Notes: generated by a model not told the origin, from the letters alone. A stretch of 64,000 nt of DNA from Zavarzinia marina (GCF_021568905.1 NZ_JAKGSB010000002.1:600079-664078), one strand, 5' to 3'. Shown: positions 9,348-18,576, numbered from the stretch's first letter. Made by a program: numbers and translations.

Positions 9348-11375
9348 TCAGAAGACGTAGGATGCGGTGAAACCGATGAAATCGCGGTCGATATAGGGAT
9401 TGCGGGAACCGCCGCCCCCGCCCCCGCCGCCCCAGCTTTTGAAATAGGTCACCTGGAAGCCGTATTTGCTGAGGTAGTCCGCCTTGAAGCCGACGTAGAG
9501 GGAGTTGACGCTCTTGGTGAAGCCCGGGTTGGGGGCCGGCGTGGTACCGAACAGGCCGGTGGAAACCGCCAGGAAGGGAGTCAGGTTGATGCCCATGTCG
9601 AAGGCGTTCGGATAGTCCGCGAAGGCGAGGCCGGTGACGCCGCCGGACCATTGGGTGGGCGGCTTCCAGGTTGCCGGCACCCGAGGGTCGCCCTGGTCTG
9701 GCAGGTACAGGGCGGGCACGACCTCCACTCCCGGCACGACCTCGAGGGGGCGGGTCGAGAAGCCGCTGAAGCCGTTCTGACCATAGGACGCATAATCATA
9801 GGGCCCGTCCGGATCGATGTCGAAATAGAGGGCGGCGGCTTCCGCCAGCACGGTCATCGCGTTCGCCCCGATGGCCGAGACCAGCCAATGGGTCGTGGGC
9901 AGGATCTTGGTCACCCTGATGTTGGCGTTCCACATGTCGTGCGGCTCGTCGAGCCGCAGATCGACCGGACCGTCCGCCAGTTCCTCGTAGGGGTAGCCGG
10001 TTTCGACATAGGGCGCGAAGCCGAAGGCCTCGCCCGCCAGCAGCGGGTTGCCGCCCGCGTAATTATAGACCGTGAAGGTCAGCGTCGGCTCGGAGATCCA
10101 GACCGGCACGTTCCACTTGTAGGAAATCTCGCCGTTGACGGCGATGCCGAGGGCGTCGACCGTCGTGTTGAAGCTGAGCCCCAGCATCTCGACGTCGTCC
10201 GGGTAATAGATCGTGAGCTGGCCGTGATCGAGATTGTCGAGCACGGTGGAACGCGGCCGCGTGCCGAAGGCCCGGGACGGATAGGGCAGGCCGTTGATGG
10301 TGCCGGTGTTCGGGTTCAGATAGTCGGAATTGGCGCGGATCGACGGCAGGCGGCTCTGATAGTGGACATAGTAGAGACCGAATTCGGTGTTGTTCAGTTC
10401 GGGCGAGAAATAGCGGAGCGCCACGCCCCAGTCGGTGCCGCTGGCATCGTCGTCCACCCGCGCGTCGGCGGTGATGCCGTCGTAGGTGGCGAAATCGTCG
10501 TTGGGATCGTTGCGGCCCTTGTAGTAGGAGCGCGTGTCGGCGAAATCGGTGCCGACGCCCACCCCCCTGGTGCCGGTGCAGAACGTATCGGTCGATGAAA
10601 AGAAGCTGCCGCAGGCCTCGAGCTTGTAGGGCTCGAAGTCGAAGGCGACGAAGGCCTCCATCGAAAGTCCGTCGAAGAGCTGATAGGACGCCGACAGCAT
10701 GGGGATCGGGATCAGGGCATCGCGCAGTTCGGCGCCGGGCGTGCGGATCTTGGCGACGTCGATCGGGTTGATCACCGAAATGGCGTTGATGGTGAACAGC
10801 GCCTCGCCCCAGTTCAGGACCTGATTGCCGAGCCGGATGGAGAGCGCGCGGTCGAGGACGTCGAAGTCGCCCGCGACATAGGCATCCATCAGGTCGACGT
10901 CGTAGCGGGCGTATTTGTGGCCGTGGCCGGTATAGGCGCCGCGCACGCCCCTCTCCTCGGGGCCGTTCACCGCGAGATCGTTGTTGTCGGCGATATAGTC
11001 GTAGAAGGCGGTGCCGCGCACATAGGCGCGGTAGTTCTTCCAGCGCAGGCTGAGCTCGCTCGACACCGTGCCGACCAGGGTGATGAGATCGCCCCGGTCG
11101 AAGTTGAGATTGCCGTCGTCGTTGCCGGCGGTCGGCATGGCCCCGCCGTTGCTGAAGCCGACGTTGCGCGGGTCGCGGTCCGCCATGCGGACCTGGGTTC
11201 CCACCGACAGCGACGTGATGATGCTTCCGGTTACATCACCCCAATCCAGCTCGACGGCGGCCGCGCCGCCGACCCAGGCCGCCGAGACGGCGATGGCGAC
11301 GATCGAGGCACCCGCCGCGATCGCGCCGCCACGGCCCCCGGCGCAAGAACCGCGCGAAAGCGCATCTTTTCCCAT
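9348..11375 (-). CDS. DUF1302 outer-membrane barrel protein (paralogue C)
   Basis: 675 aa. The start at 11375 has GGGAGGGG upstream. The signal region (AIAAGASIVAIAVSAAWVGGAAA) is followed by VELDWGDVTGSIITSLSVGTQ, MADRDPRNVGF, QVLNWGEALFT, SPELNNTEFGLYY, SWGGGGGGGGSRNPYIDRDF and a terminal Phe. Compared with A and B it lacks the hydrophobic central insert: only SDYLNPNTGTINGLPYPS stands at that place, before the shared TRPRSTVLDNL block. Probably an outer-membrane barrel with the same architecture but a different substrate-facing loop. Its message may start after the hairpin at 11568. Confidence 0.85.
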   Translation of the reverse strand: MGKDALSRGSCAGGRGGAIAAGASIVAIAVSAAWVGGAAAVELDWGDVTGSIITSLSVGTQVRMADRDPRNVGFSNGGAMPTAGNDDGNLNFDRGDLITLVGTVSSELSLRWKNYRAYVRGTAFYDYIADNNDLAVNGPEERGVRGAYTGHGHKYARYDVDLMDAYVAGDFDVLDRALSIRLGNQVLNWGEALFTINAISVINPIDVAKIRTPGAELRDALIPIPMLSASYQLFDGLSMEAFVAFDFEPYKLEACGSFFSSTDTFCTGTRGVGVGTDFADTRSYYKGRNDPNDDFATYDGITADARVDDDASGTDWGVALRYFSPELNNTEFGLYYVHYQSRLPSIRANSDYLNPNTGTINGLPYPSRAFGTRPRSTVLDNLDHGQLTIYYPDDVEMLGLSFNTTVDALGIAVNGEISYKWNVPVWISEPTLTFTVYNYAGGNPLLAGEAFGFAPYVETGYPYEELADGPVDLRLDEPHDMWNANIRVTKILPTTHWLVSAIGANAMTVLAEAAALYFDIDPDGPYDYASYGQNGFSGFSTRPLEVVPGVEVVPALYLPDQGDPRVPATWKPPTQWSGGVTGLAFADYPNAFDMGINLTPFLAVSTGLFGTTPAPNPGFTKSVNSLYVGFKADYLSKYGFQVTYFKSWGGGGGGGGSRNPYIDRDFIGFTASYVF

Positions 11376-11567
11376 GCCGCCCCTCCCTGCGGCGGGCCGG
11401 GAACCTTGTCACGCGGTTGCCCTCTCTGCCCGCCCGATCGCGAGTTTTCTCGCTTTCACTGCAAAGAGTTTTACAGGCCGGTTCAAATTTGTCGCCGCCT
11501 ATTGCCTTCAGTTCTCCGGTAATCAGGACCATTACGGTCGTAACGGCGGACGGCGCGCGCGAAACGA

Positions 11568-11593
11568 AACGGGCGGCCCGAGGGCCGCCCGTT
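11568..11593 (-). terminator. Strong hairpin after DUF1329-B
   Basis: A 12-bp perfect stem, AACGGGCGGCCC (11568-11579) and its complement (11582-11593), with a 2-base loop. On the minus strand it is followed by the T-rich run TTTCGTTTCG. It lies 22 bases after the DUF1329-B stop and 193 bases before the next gene. Probably a Rho-independent terminator, though the T-tract is interrupted. Confidence 0.65.
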
Positions 11594-11614
11594 CATGATT
11601 GCGGAGGAGGTCGC

Positions 11615-12997
11615 TCAGCGCGTGCCGAGGCGGCGCAGCGCATCCGGATTGTAGCGCTCGGGCTGCAGTTCCGTCGCGTTGAAGTCGATCGGCGTCTCTT
11701 CCATGTTCATGGTCTGCGCCAGATAGCGGCCCGACTGCAGATCGTAGTCGACCTCGAAGATCTGGTTGCAGGACTTGGCGTCGTAATAATTGATGATCGG
11801 GCCGTCCTGCACCCGCCACAATTCGCCGCGCGAGTCGTAGAGCGAGATGTTGGTGAAGGTCCAGCTGTCCGCATCCTGGAAGATCACGCGCTTCGAATAC
11901 TGGTGGCGCGAACCTTCACGGACGCTCGCCTCGATCACGTTCACGCGCTGCAGTTCGTAACGCATGACGTCCTGATTGGGATGATTGGCGGTCAGGAATT
12001 CCTTGTAGGTCGTGTTGTTCGCACGATAGGCGTTGTAGCCGATATAGGCTTCCTGCTTGCCGACCAGTTTCCAGGAATAGCGTTCGGGCGAACCGTTCAT
12101 CATGTCGAACTGGTCGATGGTGGTCAGACCGTCGGCATTGGTGCCCGGATTGTCGAAGGCGAGATCCGGCGCGCGGACGACGCGGCGGGTGCCCGGATTG
12201 TACTGCCAAGCCTGGCGCGGGCCGACCTCGTCGCTGATGTTGTCGCGCACCAGGATGATCGAACCGGCGATGCGCGCCGGCGACGTGGTCATGGACAGAT
12301 AGGTGATCCAGACATTGTCGAGCTGCGAGAGACTGGTGACGTCACCCGGTTCGCGCAGGCCCGGCCCCATGTAGTGCAGAATGCCTTCGTCCTGGCTCTT
12401 CACCAGATTGTAGTCGCCGCCGCGTGTGACCGCGGCAAGGGCGAAGGCGCGCTTGAACTTGAAGCCGAGACGCGGCCGGAAGCGGTGGTTCCAGAAGAAT
12501 TCCACGCCTTCGGTCGCCAGCGGGAAGGGCACGCCGACGAGGCCTTCGACGAGGCCGTTGCCGTCCGCCGTCAGCTTGGCGACTTCCGCGTTCTTGCGGT
12601 TGGCGTCATAGACCTTCTGGGTGTAGGAGCACGAGCGCCGGCTCTGATAGACGTTCATCTTGTAGGTCGGATAGAGCTTCAGCAGGGCCATCTGCCCCGG
12701 CGAGAGCTTTTCCGCATATTGGTCGGCGTTCTGTCCGGTGATGGTGAACAGCACCGGATCGGACGCGAAGGGATCGACCAGGCGCTGTCCCGGCACGAAG
12801 CCCGGCGGCGGCGACTGGATGCCGCCGTCCCAGGCCGGGATGGTACCTTCGGCGTTGCCCGCCTTGATCGAACCCATGGGTGTCAGATCGGCGCCGAGGC
12901 GCGCGATCTGATCCGGCCCGCCCTTTGCCATGGCGGCACCGCTGCCGGCGAGGGCCACCAATCCGATGGCGAGCCCAAGATACGCAAAACGTTTCAT
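11615..12997 (-). CDS. DUF1329 periplasmic protein (paralogue B)
   Basis: 460 aa. Signal peptide MKRFAYLGLAIGLVALAGSG...AMA, then IARLGADLTPMGSIKAGNAEGTIPAWDGG, the typical DUF1329 opening. The C-terminal half carries RRVVRAPDLAFDNPGTNADG and ALRRLGTR. Full length, and the intact counterpart of the broken paralogue A. The ATG at 12997 has GGGAG upstream. It follows DUF1302-D by 84 bp and the two are probably co-transcribed; this barrel/DUF1329 pairing recurs four times in the window, so a functional partnership is likely. The predicted role, periplasmic carriage of a hydrophobic ligand or lipoprotein handling, is inference. Confidence 0.85.
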   Translation of the reverse strand: MKRFAYLGLAIGLVALAGSGAAMAKGGPDQIARLGADLTPMGSIKAGNAEGTIPAWDGGIQSPPPGFVPGQRLVDPFASDPVLFTITGQNADQYAEKLSPGQMALLKLYPTYKMNVYQSRRSCSYTQKVYDANRKNAEVAKLTADGNGLVEGLVGVPFPLATEGVEFFWNHRFRPRLGFKFKRAFALAAVTRGGDYNLVKSQDEGILHYMGPGLREPGDVTSLSQLDNVWITYLSMTTSPARIAGSIILVRDNISDEVGPRQAWQYNPGTRRVVRAPDLAFDNPGTNADGLTTIDQFDMMNGSPERYSWKLVGKQEAYIGYNAYRANNTTYKEFLTANHPNQDVMRYELQRVNVIEASVREGSRHQYSKRVIFQDADSWTFTNISLYDSRGELWRVQDGPIINYYDAKSCNQIFEVDYDLQSGRYLAQTMNMEETPIDFNATELQPERYNPDALRRLGTR

Positions 12998-13013
12998 GCG
13001 ATGTCTCCCGCTT

Positions 13014-13036
13014 GGGTCGCGGTGATCCCGCGACCC
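13014..13036. other. Intercistronic stem-loop
   Basis: GGGTCGCGG (13014-13022) and its complement (13028-13036) form a 9-bp stem with a 5-base loop between DUF1302-D and DUF1329-B. On the minus strand, the direction of transcription, no T-tract follows. It could set mRNA stability and relative expression of the two cistrons. The T-rich stretch lies on the plus side, where no gene would use it. Confidence 0.4.
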
Positions 13037-13081
13037 GATTTTCTTTTCTTGTCCCCGGCCGATGGCCACCCCGTCCTTCGG

Positions 13082-15097
13082 TCAGAAGGAATAGGAAACG
13101 GTCATCTGGAAGAAGTCGCGATCGTTCAGCAGGTTCTGCCGCCCGCCGCCGAAATAGTTCGTGTAACCGAGCGAGGCCTTCCAGGCGAGGAGATACTCCG
13201 CGTCGACCTGGAAGGTCAACGCGCTGGCATGCTCGACATAACCGCCGGTCAGCGGCGTATTGCCGAACAGGCCCGTCTGGAAACGGACGCTGGGCGTCAG
13301 ATTGGCGCCGAACAGGGCGTCGGGATAGGAGGCCGAGAGGACGGCGGTAACGCCGCCCGACCAGTCCGATGCCGGCTCGTACTTGCTGGCGTTGGGATCG
13401 GTCGGATCGACGGCGGCGCCGGCGCCCGGCAGGCCATTGCCCGGCGCCTCCATGGCAAGCACGTTCTGATCCGGCAGGTTGGAATAGACCGCGCCGAATT
13501 CCGCCAGGAAGTTGACCGAATTCGATTGCAGGACCCGTGCCGGCAGGTCGGATGCGCCGAACGACTTGATGCCGCGCAGCACGAAGGTCTGCACGTCCTT
13601 GATCAGATAGCCGTCGACCCGGCCGCCTTCGCGCTCGGTCGCCCAGTTCATGAAGGTGCTGAGCTGGTTGCCGCGCCCGACGAGATTGCAGGGCAGACCG
13701 CCGGCGGGCACGATGCCGCAAACGAAGGCGGTGGCATAGGTCTCGCCGTCGATCAGCACCGGCAGGTCGTGCATATAGGCGGTCTCGCCCGCGACAGAGA
13801 TGCCGAGCCAGTCGATCGTCGTGTTGAAGCTGAACCCGAACATCTGCGTGTCGCCCGGGTTGGTCAGTATGATCTGGCTGTTCTTGGCGTTGTCAGCCGC
13901 CGCCAGGCTTACGAGGCTGTTCGGCGTCGACGCCGCTGCCTGCACCGCCGCGATCTGGGCCGGCGTCGCCCCCGGATTGGCGGCGACGAAATTCTGCACC
14001 GCACCCGTCACGAGCCGCGCCTGGATGGCGGGGTTGGTAAAGAGTTCCGCCTGGGTGATGTAATTGTCGCCGCTACCCGTGATGAAGCTCGGCACCGGGC
14101 TGCGCGGCGTGATGTTGGCGAAATAGAAGCCGAATTCGGTGTTGTTCAATTCCGGCGCGAAGTATCGCATGGCGATACCGAAATTGTCGCCGTTGCTATT
14201 GTTTTCGAACTTCGGGCCGAGGGGCACGGAAATGCCACCGCCGTCCGGCAGGATCTGGTCGTAATCCTGGCTGCCGCCGAAGCCCGCCCCGCCCTTGCCG
14301 CCAACATCGGTGGTCGAGAAGAAGCTGCCGGCGGGGTCGGTCACACTGCTGCGGAAGTCGAACTGATAGAAGGCCTCGAAGGTGAGGCCGCCGCCGATGT
14401 CATAGGTGAGCACGGCCGCCGGCATGGAACGGACCGCGTCGCGGATTTCGGCGCCGGGAACGCGCAGCTTCGACTGGTCGAAGGAATTCACCTGGGCGAG
14501 GCTGAGCGGGGTGACCAGGGCTTCGCCCCAGGAGATCGTCTGCAGGCCGAGCTTGGCGGTCAGTTCGGTCGAGCCGATCGGGAAGCGCCCGCGCACCCAG
14601 AGGTCCATCAGCTCGTAATCATGCGAGGAGACGTGGCGGGCGGCCGCGGTCTGCCGGCCCGAGAGATCGCGATAGCCGGTGACGCCGGGCGAGGCGGCGA
14701 GATCGCCATTGTCGTAGACACCGTCGTAGAACGCCTGACCGCGGCCATAGACGGTGAAATTCTCCCAATTCAGGGTGACTTCGCCCTGGGCGCGCACCGT
14801 CGCGAAGACGGGATCGTTGACGTCGAAGTTCAGGTTGCCGTCGTCGCCGTTACAGGTGGTCGCGGTACCGCCGGCGATATTCTGCGGACAGATCAGGCGC
14901 GGGTCGCGGTCCTGCGTGCGGATGCCGAAACCGGCCGAGATGGTCACCTGGGTGACCACGTCGACCTCGCCGATCTGGAACTCGCTGGCCGATGCATTGG
15001 CGGCGATGCCGAAGACGGCAATCGCCAGCGTGGTGGCGCCGACACCGAACGCCGCGGCGCGCGTCGAACGCGACCGATAGATACCCTTGTGCTTCAA
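13082..15097 (-). CDS. DUF1302 outer-membrane barrel protein (paralogue D)
   Basis: 671 aa, the most diverged of the four array copies. It starts at a TTG (15097) with GGGAGG upstream; no in-frame ATG lies near. The signal peptide (TTLAIAVFGIAANASA) precedes SEFQIGEVDVVTQVTISAGFG, then TQDRDPRLICPQ and DDGNLNFDVND. QTISWGEALVTPLSLAQVNSFD replaces the NWGEALFT-INPIDV block, and VPELNNTEF appears as APELNNTEFGFYF. It lacks the penta-glycine patch (FGGGRQNLLNDRDF instead) but ends in Phe. It is the first gene of the array after a 423-bp regulatory gap. Confidence 0.8.
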   Translation of the reverse strand: MKHKGIYRSRSTRAAAFGVGATTLAIAVFGIAANASASEFQIGEVDVVTQVTISAGFGIRTQDRDPRLICPQNIAGGTATTCNGDDGNLNFDVNDPVFATVRAQGEVTLNWENFTVYGRGQAFYDGVYDNGDLAASPGVTGYRDLSGRQTAAARHVSSHDYELMDLWVRGRFPIGSTELTAKLGLQTISWGEALVTPLSLAQVNSFDQSKLRVPGAEIRDAVRSMPAAVLTYDIGGGLTFEAFYQFDFRSSVTDPAGSFFSTTDVGGKGGAGFGGSQDYDQILPDGGGISVPLGPKFENNSNGDNFGIAMRYFAPELNNTEFGFYFANITPRSPVPSFITGSGDNYITQAELFTNPAIQARLVTGAVQNFVAANPGATPAQIAAVQAAASTPNSLVSLAAADNAKNSQIILTNPGDTQMFGFSFNTTIDWLGISVAGETAYMHDLPVLIDGETYATAFVCGIVPAGGLPCNLVGRGNQLSTFMNWATEREGGRVDGYLIKDVQTFVLRGIKSFGASDLPARVLQSNSVNFLAEFGAVYSNLPDQNVLAMEAPGNGLPGAGAAVDPTDPNASKYEPASDWSGGVTAVLSASYPDALFGANLTPSVRFQTGLFGNTPLTGGYVEHASALTFQVDAEYLLAWKASLGYTNYFGGGRQNLLNDRDFFQMTVSYSF

Positions 15098-15520
15098 CTT
15101 GGCCTCCCACCCCTGATGTCCCGGTGCCGTCCGGCCCGGGGCTTGTCGTTCTCGGCGGTCTTCGCCCGGGCCGCGTTCGCAGCCGGGCGAATGGCGGTCG
15201 CCGCTCTTCCCTGCGGGGCTAGGCGTGTCTCATCGGACCGCCAGACCCCGTCTTATTGCATTGCAGCAACGCCAAAACCGCATGACTGCCTTAACCCACA
15301 CCGTTCCCAAAACGGTGTCAAGTCTTTGCACGCGACGCGGGATTCTGGTGCAGTGCAAACCGTTGCGATTATGCCACATCGCGAAAAACGCCATATGGCG
15401 CAATCGCTTAGACTGACGGATTGTCAGCCGGATCGGCTCCTGCGGCAAATGCGCACATATGCCCATTTTGAGCATGTTTCGCCCATTATGGCAGCAAAAC
15501 CGATTCCCTGCGATACCCCG
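15098..15520. promoter_or_regulatory. 423-bp AT-richer leader region upstream of the DUF1302/DUF1329 array
   Basis: No convincing gene lies here. The half nearer the SMP-30 gene is AT-richer than its surroundings. Visible dyads: TGCATTGCA (15257-15265) and TGCAGTGCA (15349-15357), both TGCA-N-TGCA; ACACCGTT-CCCAA-AACGGTGT (15298-15318); and GCCATATGGC near 15391. These are plausible operator sites for the array that begins at 15097. I found no confident sigma70 or sigma54 promoter. Confidence 0.45.
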
Positions 15521-16438
15521 TCACCCGCCGTGAAGCCGGAGCCCCCGGCGCGGCCAGTCGACCGCGACCAGACGGCCCGTGCCCGACAGCGTGATGTAGG
15601 CGGTGCGCAGATCCGGCCCGCCGAAGCAGATGTTGGTGGTCAGGGGATCGGGCAACGGCATGTGCGCCACCTCCGCGCCGTCGGGCGACACGCTGGTGAT
15701 GCCGCCATTCACCAGTGTCGCGACGCAGACATGGCCTTCGCCGTCGACCCCGAGGCTGTCGAACAGGTTGAGCCCGCCCGGCGCCAGCAGCAGACGCCCC
15801 TGATGGCCGAGCAGATTGGGCGCGCCGCCGATCCGTCCCGGCCCCGTCACGTCGAAGGCCCAGACCCTGCCGGTGAAGGTCTCCGCGACATAGAGCGTAT
15901 TCCCGTCGGGCGAGAGTCCGATGCCGTTCGGCGCCATCAGGGGGAAGATCACTTCCTCGATCCGGTTGCCGTCGGGCGTGGCGTAGAAGACCCCCGTGGT
16001 ATCGCGCTCGCGGTCCCGCGACTTGCCGTGGTCGGTGAACCAGAAGCCGCCGTGGGCGTCGAAGACGATGTCGTTCGGCCCCTTCAGGGCGATGTCCCCG
16101 GCATGGGTGTAGAGGGTTTCCGCCCTGCCGGTCGAAAGATCGACGCGCTGGATGCTGCCGCCACCATAATCGTGGGCCTGGTGCCCGGGCACCATCAGAC
16201 CGTCGACATCGGCGAATTCGAAACCGCCGTTGTTGCAGACGTAGACGGCGCCGTCCGGCCCGAGGGCCGCGCCGTTGGGGCCGCCCCCCAGGTTCGCCGC
16301 AACGGTCGAGGTGCCGTCGGGCCTTACCCGGGTCAGGGTGCCGCGCTCGATCTCGACCACCAGAATGTCGCCGTCCGGCAGCACGACCGGCCCCTCGGGG
16401 AACCGAAGCCCCCCGGCGATCTCACGAAATCCGTTCAA
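15521..16438 (-). CDS. SMP-30/gluconolactonase-family lactonase
   Basis: 305 aa, cytoplasmic (no signal). The SMP-30/regucalcin family consists of six-bladed propellers that hydrolyse sugar lactones using a divalent metal. The N-terminal metal-site Glu is in LRFPEGPVVLPDG, and the typical PNGAALGPDGAVYVCNNGG, KGPNDIVFDAHGGFWFTD and PNGIGLSPDGNTLYVAET blocks follow. The chosen start is the TTG at 16438, because AGGGAGGG lies just upstream and the homologous region begins there; the frame stays open further upstream without family sequence. No neighbour suggests a specific sugar pathway. Confidence 0.8.
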   Translation of the reverse strand: MNGFREIAGGLRFPEGPVVLPDGDILVVEIERGTLTRVRPDGTSTVAANLGGGPNGAALGPDGAVYVCNNGGFEFADVDGLMVPGHQAHDYGGGSIQRVDLSTGRAETLYTHAGDIALKGPNDIVFDAHGGFWFTDHGKSRDRERDTTGVFYATPDGNRIEEVIFPLMAPNGIGLSPDGNTLYVAETFTGRVWAFDVTGPGRIGGAPNLLGHQGRLLLAPGGLNLFDSLGVDGEGHVCVATLVNGGITSVSPDGAEVAHMPLPDPLTTNICFGGPDLRTAYITLSGTGRLVAVDWPRRGLRLHGG

Positions 16439-16588
16439 TTTGCCCTCCCTTTGCCGCCAACCGCGGTCATTTTTATCTTTCCCCGCGCGCCCCGAACGGT
16501 AACGTTGCCGAAACGCCCGCGGCAAGCCGGGCGATTCACAATTCTCGTATCCCGTCGCCGCAACGCCCGCGGCGTCCCGGCCTGGGTG

Positions 16589-17617
16589 ATGGTTCTACCG
16601 ATGACGCGAGTGCGCCTTTTCAACGCCGCCGGTTTCAGGGCTGCCGGTCCGGCGCTCGCCTCCGCCGCCCTGGCGGCCGTCCTCGCCGTCGCCGTACCCG
16701 CGCCCGCCGTGCAGTTCGAGGCCGGCGCCGGCATCAGCCTGGAACTCTCGCCCTTCGCGGGCTATTGCGCCCTGGACGAGACGCGCACGACCGAGGCCAA
16801 TCTGATCCGCAGCTTTCGCGAGCGTGTCAGCGAATCGATGCGCCTCGTCCTCGCCTTCGGCGACTGCGAGGAATTGGTCGAGTTTCGTGACGGCACGCGC
16901 CCGTTCCTGAACCGCTTCGGGCAGATCCTGCTGGTCGCCCAATCGGGCGAGGTCCAGCCCGTATCGGAAACCCGGGGCGAATATCTGGCCAATGTCGCCC
17001 GCTCCTTCCCGACCGCGACCTTCGAGGAGGTCGCGGCCAACGGCGAGGCGCAATTCGACGCCGCCCGCCCGGCCGATGCGCCGCGACCGTTGTTCGCCGT
17101 GGTCGGACGCGACGAGCTGGCGCTCTATATCGCGACCGCCAGCCTTCAGGGACAGGACGACAACCGCATCAAGGTCGCCGGCGTCGCGGGTGTCACCGTG
17201 GTGCGTCAATTGCCCCTGACCGTGAATCTGTTCTCGGCCTACGCGGGCGATGCCGCCACCGGGACCGCGACCCTCGAGGATCTCCACCTCCAGATGGCCG
17301 CGGGCATCGCCGACCTGCAGTTCGTCAACGAGGATGTGGAAAAGCAGGCGGCCCTGCCGCCGCCCAGCCGGGGCGAATGGCGGGCCATGGGCTCGACCGC
17401 CCTGGTCGGCGCCCTGGTCGGCGGCCTGATCGGCGGCATCGGCGCCATGGTCATCATCCTGTTGCGGCGCCGGCGCCGGCCGGCGGCCCCGGACGAGACG
17501 GAGCCCGAAGTGGAGACCGAGCCCGAGGCGGGCGTGGCGGCCGAGCCCGGGACGGCGGATGCGTCCCCCGATGGCGACGGCAGAAAACCCGAACCCCGGA
17601 CCGAAGGCGGCGCTTGA
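16589..17617 (+). CDS. Exported protein with one C-terminal membrane helix, unknown function
   Basis: 342 aa. A hydrophobic N-terminal segment (PALASAALAAVLAVAVPAPAV) looks like a signal peptide. A mostly soluble domain follows (CALDETRTTEANLIRSFRERV, FGDCEELVEFRDGT, PFLNRFGQILLVAQSGE). Near residues 268-292 there is a membrane helix (TALVGALVGGLIGGIGAMVIILL), then RRRRR and an acidic, Pro/Glu-rich tail. The predicted topology puts the domain in the periplasm and the tail in the cytoplasm. ATGs at 16589 and 16601 are both possible; neither has a strong ribosome site. I do not recognise the family. Confidence 0.65.
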   Translation: MVLPMTRVRLFNAAGFRAAGPALASAALAAVLAVAVPAPAVQFEAGAGISLELSPFAGYCALDETRTTEANLIRSFRERVSESMRLVLAFGDCEELVEFRDGTRPFLNRFGQILLVAQSGEVQPVSETRGEYLANVARSFPTATFEEVAANGEAQFDAARPADAPRPLFAVVGRDELALYIATASLQGQDDNRIKVAGVAGVTVVRQLPLTVNLFSAYAGDAATGTATLEDLHLQMAAGIADLQFVNEDVEKQAALPPPSRGEWRAMGSTALVGALVGGLIGGIGAMVIILLRRRRRPAAPDETEPEVETEPEAGVAAEPGTADASPDGDGRKPEPRTEGGA

Positions 17618-17674
17618 TCTTGATCGCCAAGCGGGCGAGGCTTGATTCCTCCGCAATTTCTGGGGGATGAGCCC

Positions 17675-18478
17675 ATGTTGTTTGGCATTCGACCGACTTT
17701 TGCCCTGCGCCTCGTCGCGGCGGCCGCGACTTTCGCCGTGGCCGTCGGCCTCGGCGCCGCGCCCGCCTCCGCCGACGAGAAAGTGGTCCGCATCGGCACC
17801 GAAGGCGCCTACCCGCCGTTCAACGAAGTCGATGCCGACGGCAACCTGAAGGGCTTCGACATCGATATCGCCAAGGCCCTGTGCGAGAAGATGGAAGTGA
17901 AGTGCGAATTCGTCGCCCAGGATTGGGACGGCATCATCCCCGCGCTGCAGGCCAAGAAGTACGACGCCATCGTCGCCTCCATGTCGATCACGGAGGAACG
18001 CAAGAAGCAGGTCGACTTCACCGACAAGTATTACAACACCCCGACCCAGTTCATCGCCGCCAAGGGCATGGACGTGGGCGAGGCGACGGCGGCCGACCTC
18101 GCGGGCAAGACGCTCGGCGCCCAGAGCTCGACCATCCAGGCCGACATGCTGGAAAAGGTCTATACGGACTCGACCGTCAAGCTCTACGGCACCGTCGACG
18201 AACTCTATGCCGATCTGTCGTCCGGCCGTGTCGATGCCGCGCTGGTCGACAAGCTGGTCAGCGACGAATGGCTGAAGACGGAGGCCGGCGCCGGCTATGA
18301 ATTCGTCGGCCCGCCGATGTTCGAGCCGAAGGAAATCCTGGGCGAAGGCGTCGGCATCGCCGTCCGCAAGGGCGACGACGAGCTGCGTCTCGCCTTCAAT
18401 GCGGCGATCAAGGCGATCCTCGAGGACGGCACCTACGAGAAGATCAACGCCGAATATTTCCCCTTCTCGATCTACTGA
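17675..18478 (+). CDS. Amino-acid ABC transporter periplasmic binding protein (HisJ/ArgT family)
   Basis: 267 aa. A signal peptide ends at APASADEK, then the family 3 solute-binding pattern VRIGTEGAYPPFNEVDADGNLKGFDIDIAKAL, with DGIIPALQAKKYDAIVASMSIT and DFTDKYYNTPTQFIA. This matches lysine/arginine/ornithine or histidine binding proteins. It would deliver substrate to an inner-membrane ABC permease, but no permease or ATPase gene lies beside it, so the partner is elsewhere. The ATG at 17675 has GGGGGA upstream; the in-frame ATG at 17642 would add 11 residues ahead of the signal. Confidence 0.9.
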   Translation: MLFGIRPTFALRLVAAAATFAVAVGLGAAPASADEKVVRIGTEGAYPPFNEVDADGNLKGFDIDIAKALCEKMEVKCEFVAQDWDGIIPALQAKKYDAIVASMSITEERKKQVDFTDKYYNTPTQFIAAKGMDVGEATAADLAGKTLGAQSSTIQADMLEKVYTDSTVKLYGTVDELYADLSSGRVDAALVDKLVSDEWLKTEAGAGYEFVGPPMFEPKEILGEGVGIAVRKGDDELRLAFNAAIKAILEDGTYEKINAEYFPFSIY

Positions 18479-18495
18479 TCGATCCCGCGGAAAAG

Positions 18496-18527
18496 GAATG
18501 GCCCCGGCAGTGCCGGGGCCATTCTTT
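18496..18527 (+). terminator. Rho-independent terminator of the binding-protein gene
   Basis: GAATGGCCCCGGC (18496-18508), AGT loop, then the complement (18512-18524) and TTTAT. It starts 18 bases after the stop codon, and the minus-strand rpoH gene ends beyond it, so it separates convergent units. Confidence 0.85.
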
Positions 18528-18576
18528 ATCTGCCTTCTCGTCGTCCCGGCCTTATGCCGGAACGGCGCGTTTTCCC

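Noticed and set aside
15268..15281. A GG-N10-GC match on the minus strand as a third sigma54 promoter
   Set aside because: The -12 side (GTTGCT) is fair but the -24 side (GCGGTTT) does not match TTGGCA; too weak beside the two strong sites.
15225..15475. Short open frames in the 15098-15520 gap
   Set aside because: No ribosome site, and they overlap dyad symmetric elements; better read as regulatory DNA.
11417..17617. A 2066-codon plus-strand open frame
   Set aside because: Only the last 342 codons (from 16589) look like a protein. The rest is Arg/Gly/His-rich sequence antisense to DUF1329-B, DUF1302-D and SMP-30 genes, a side effect of high GC at third positions.
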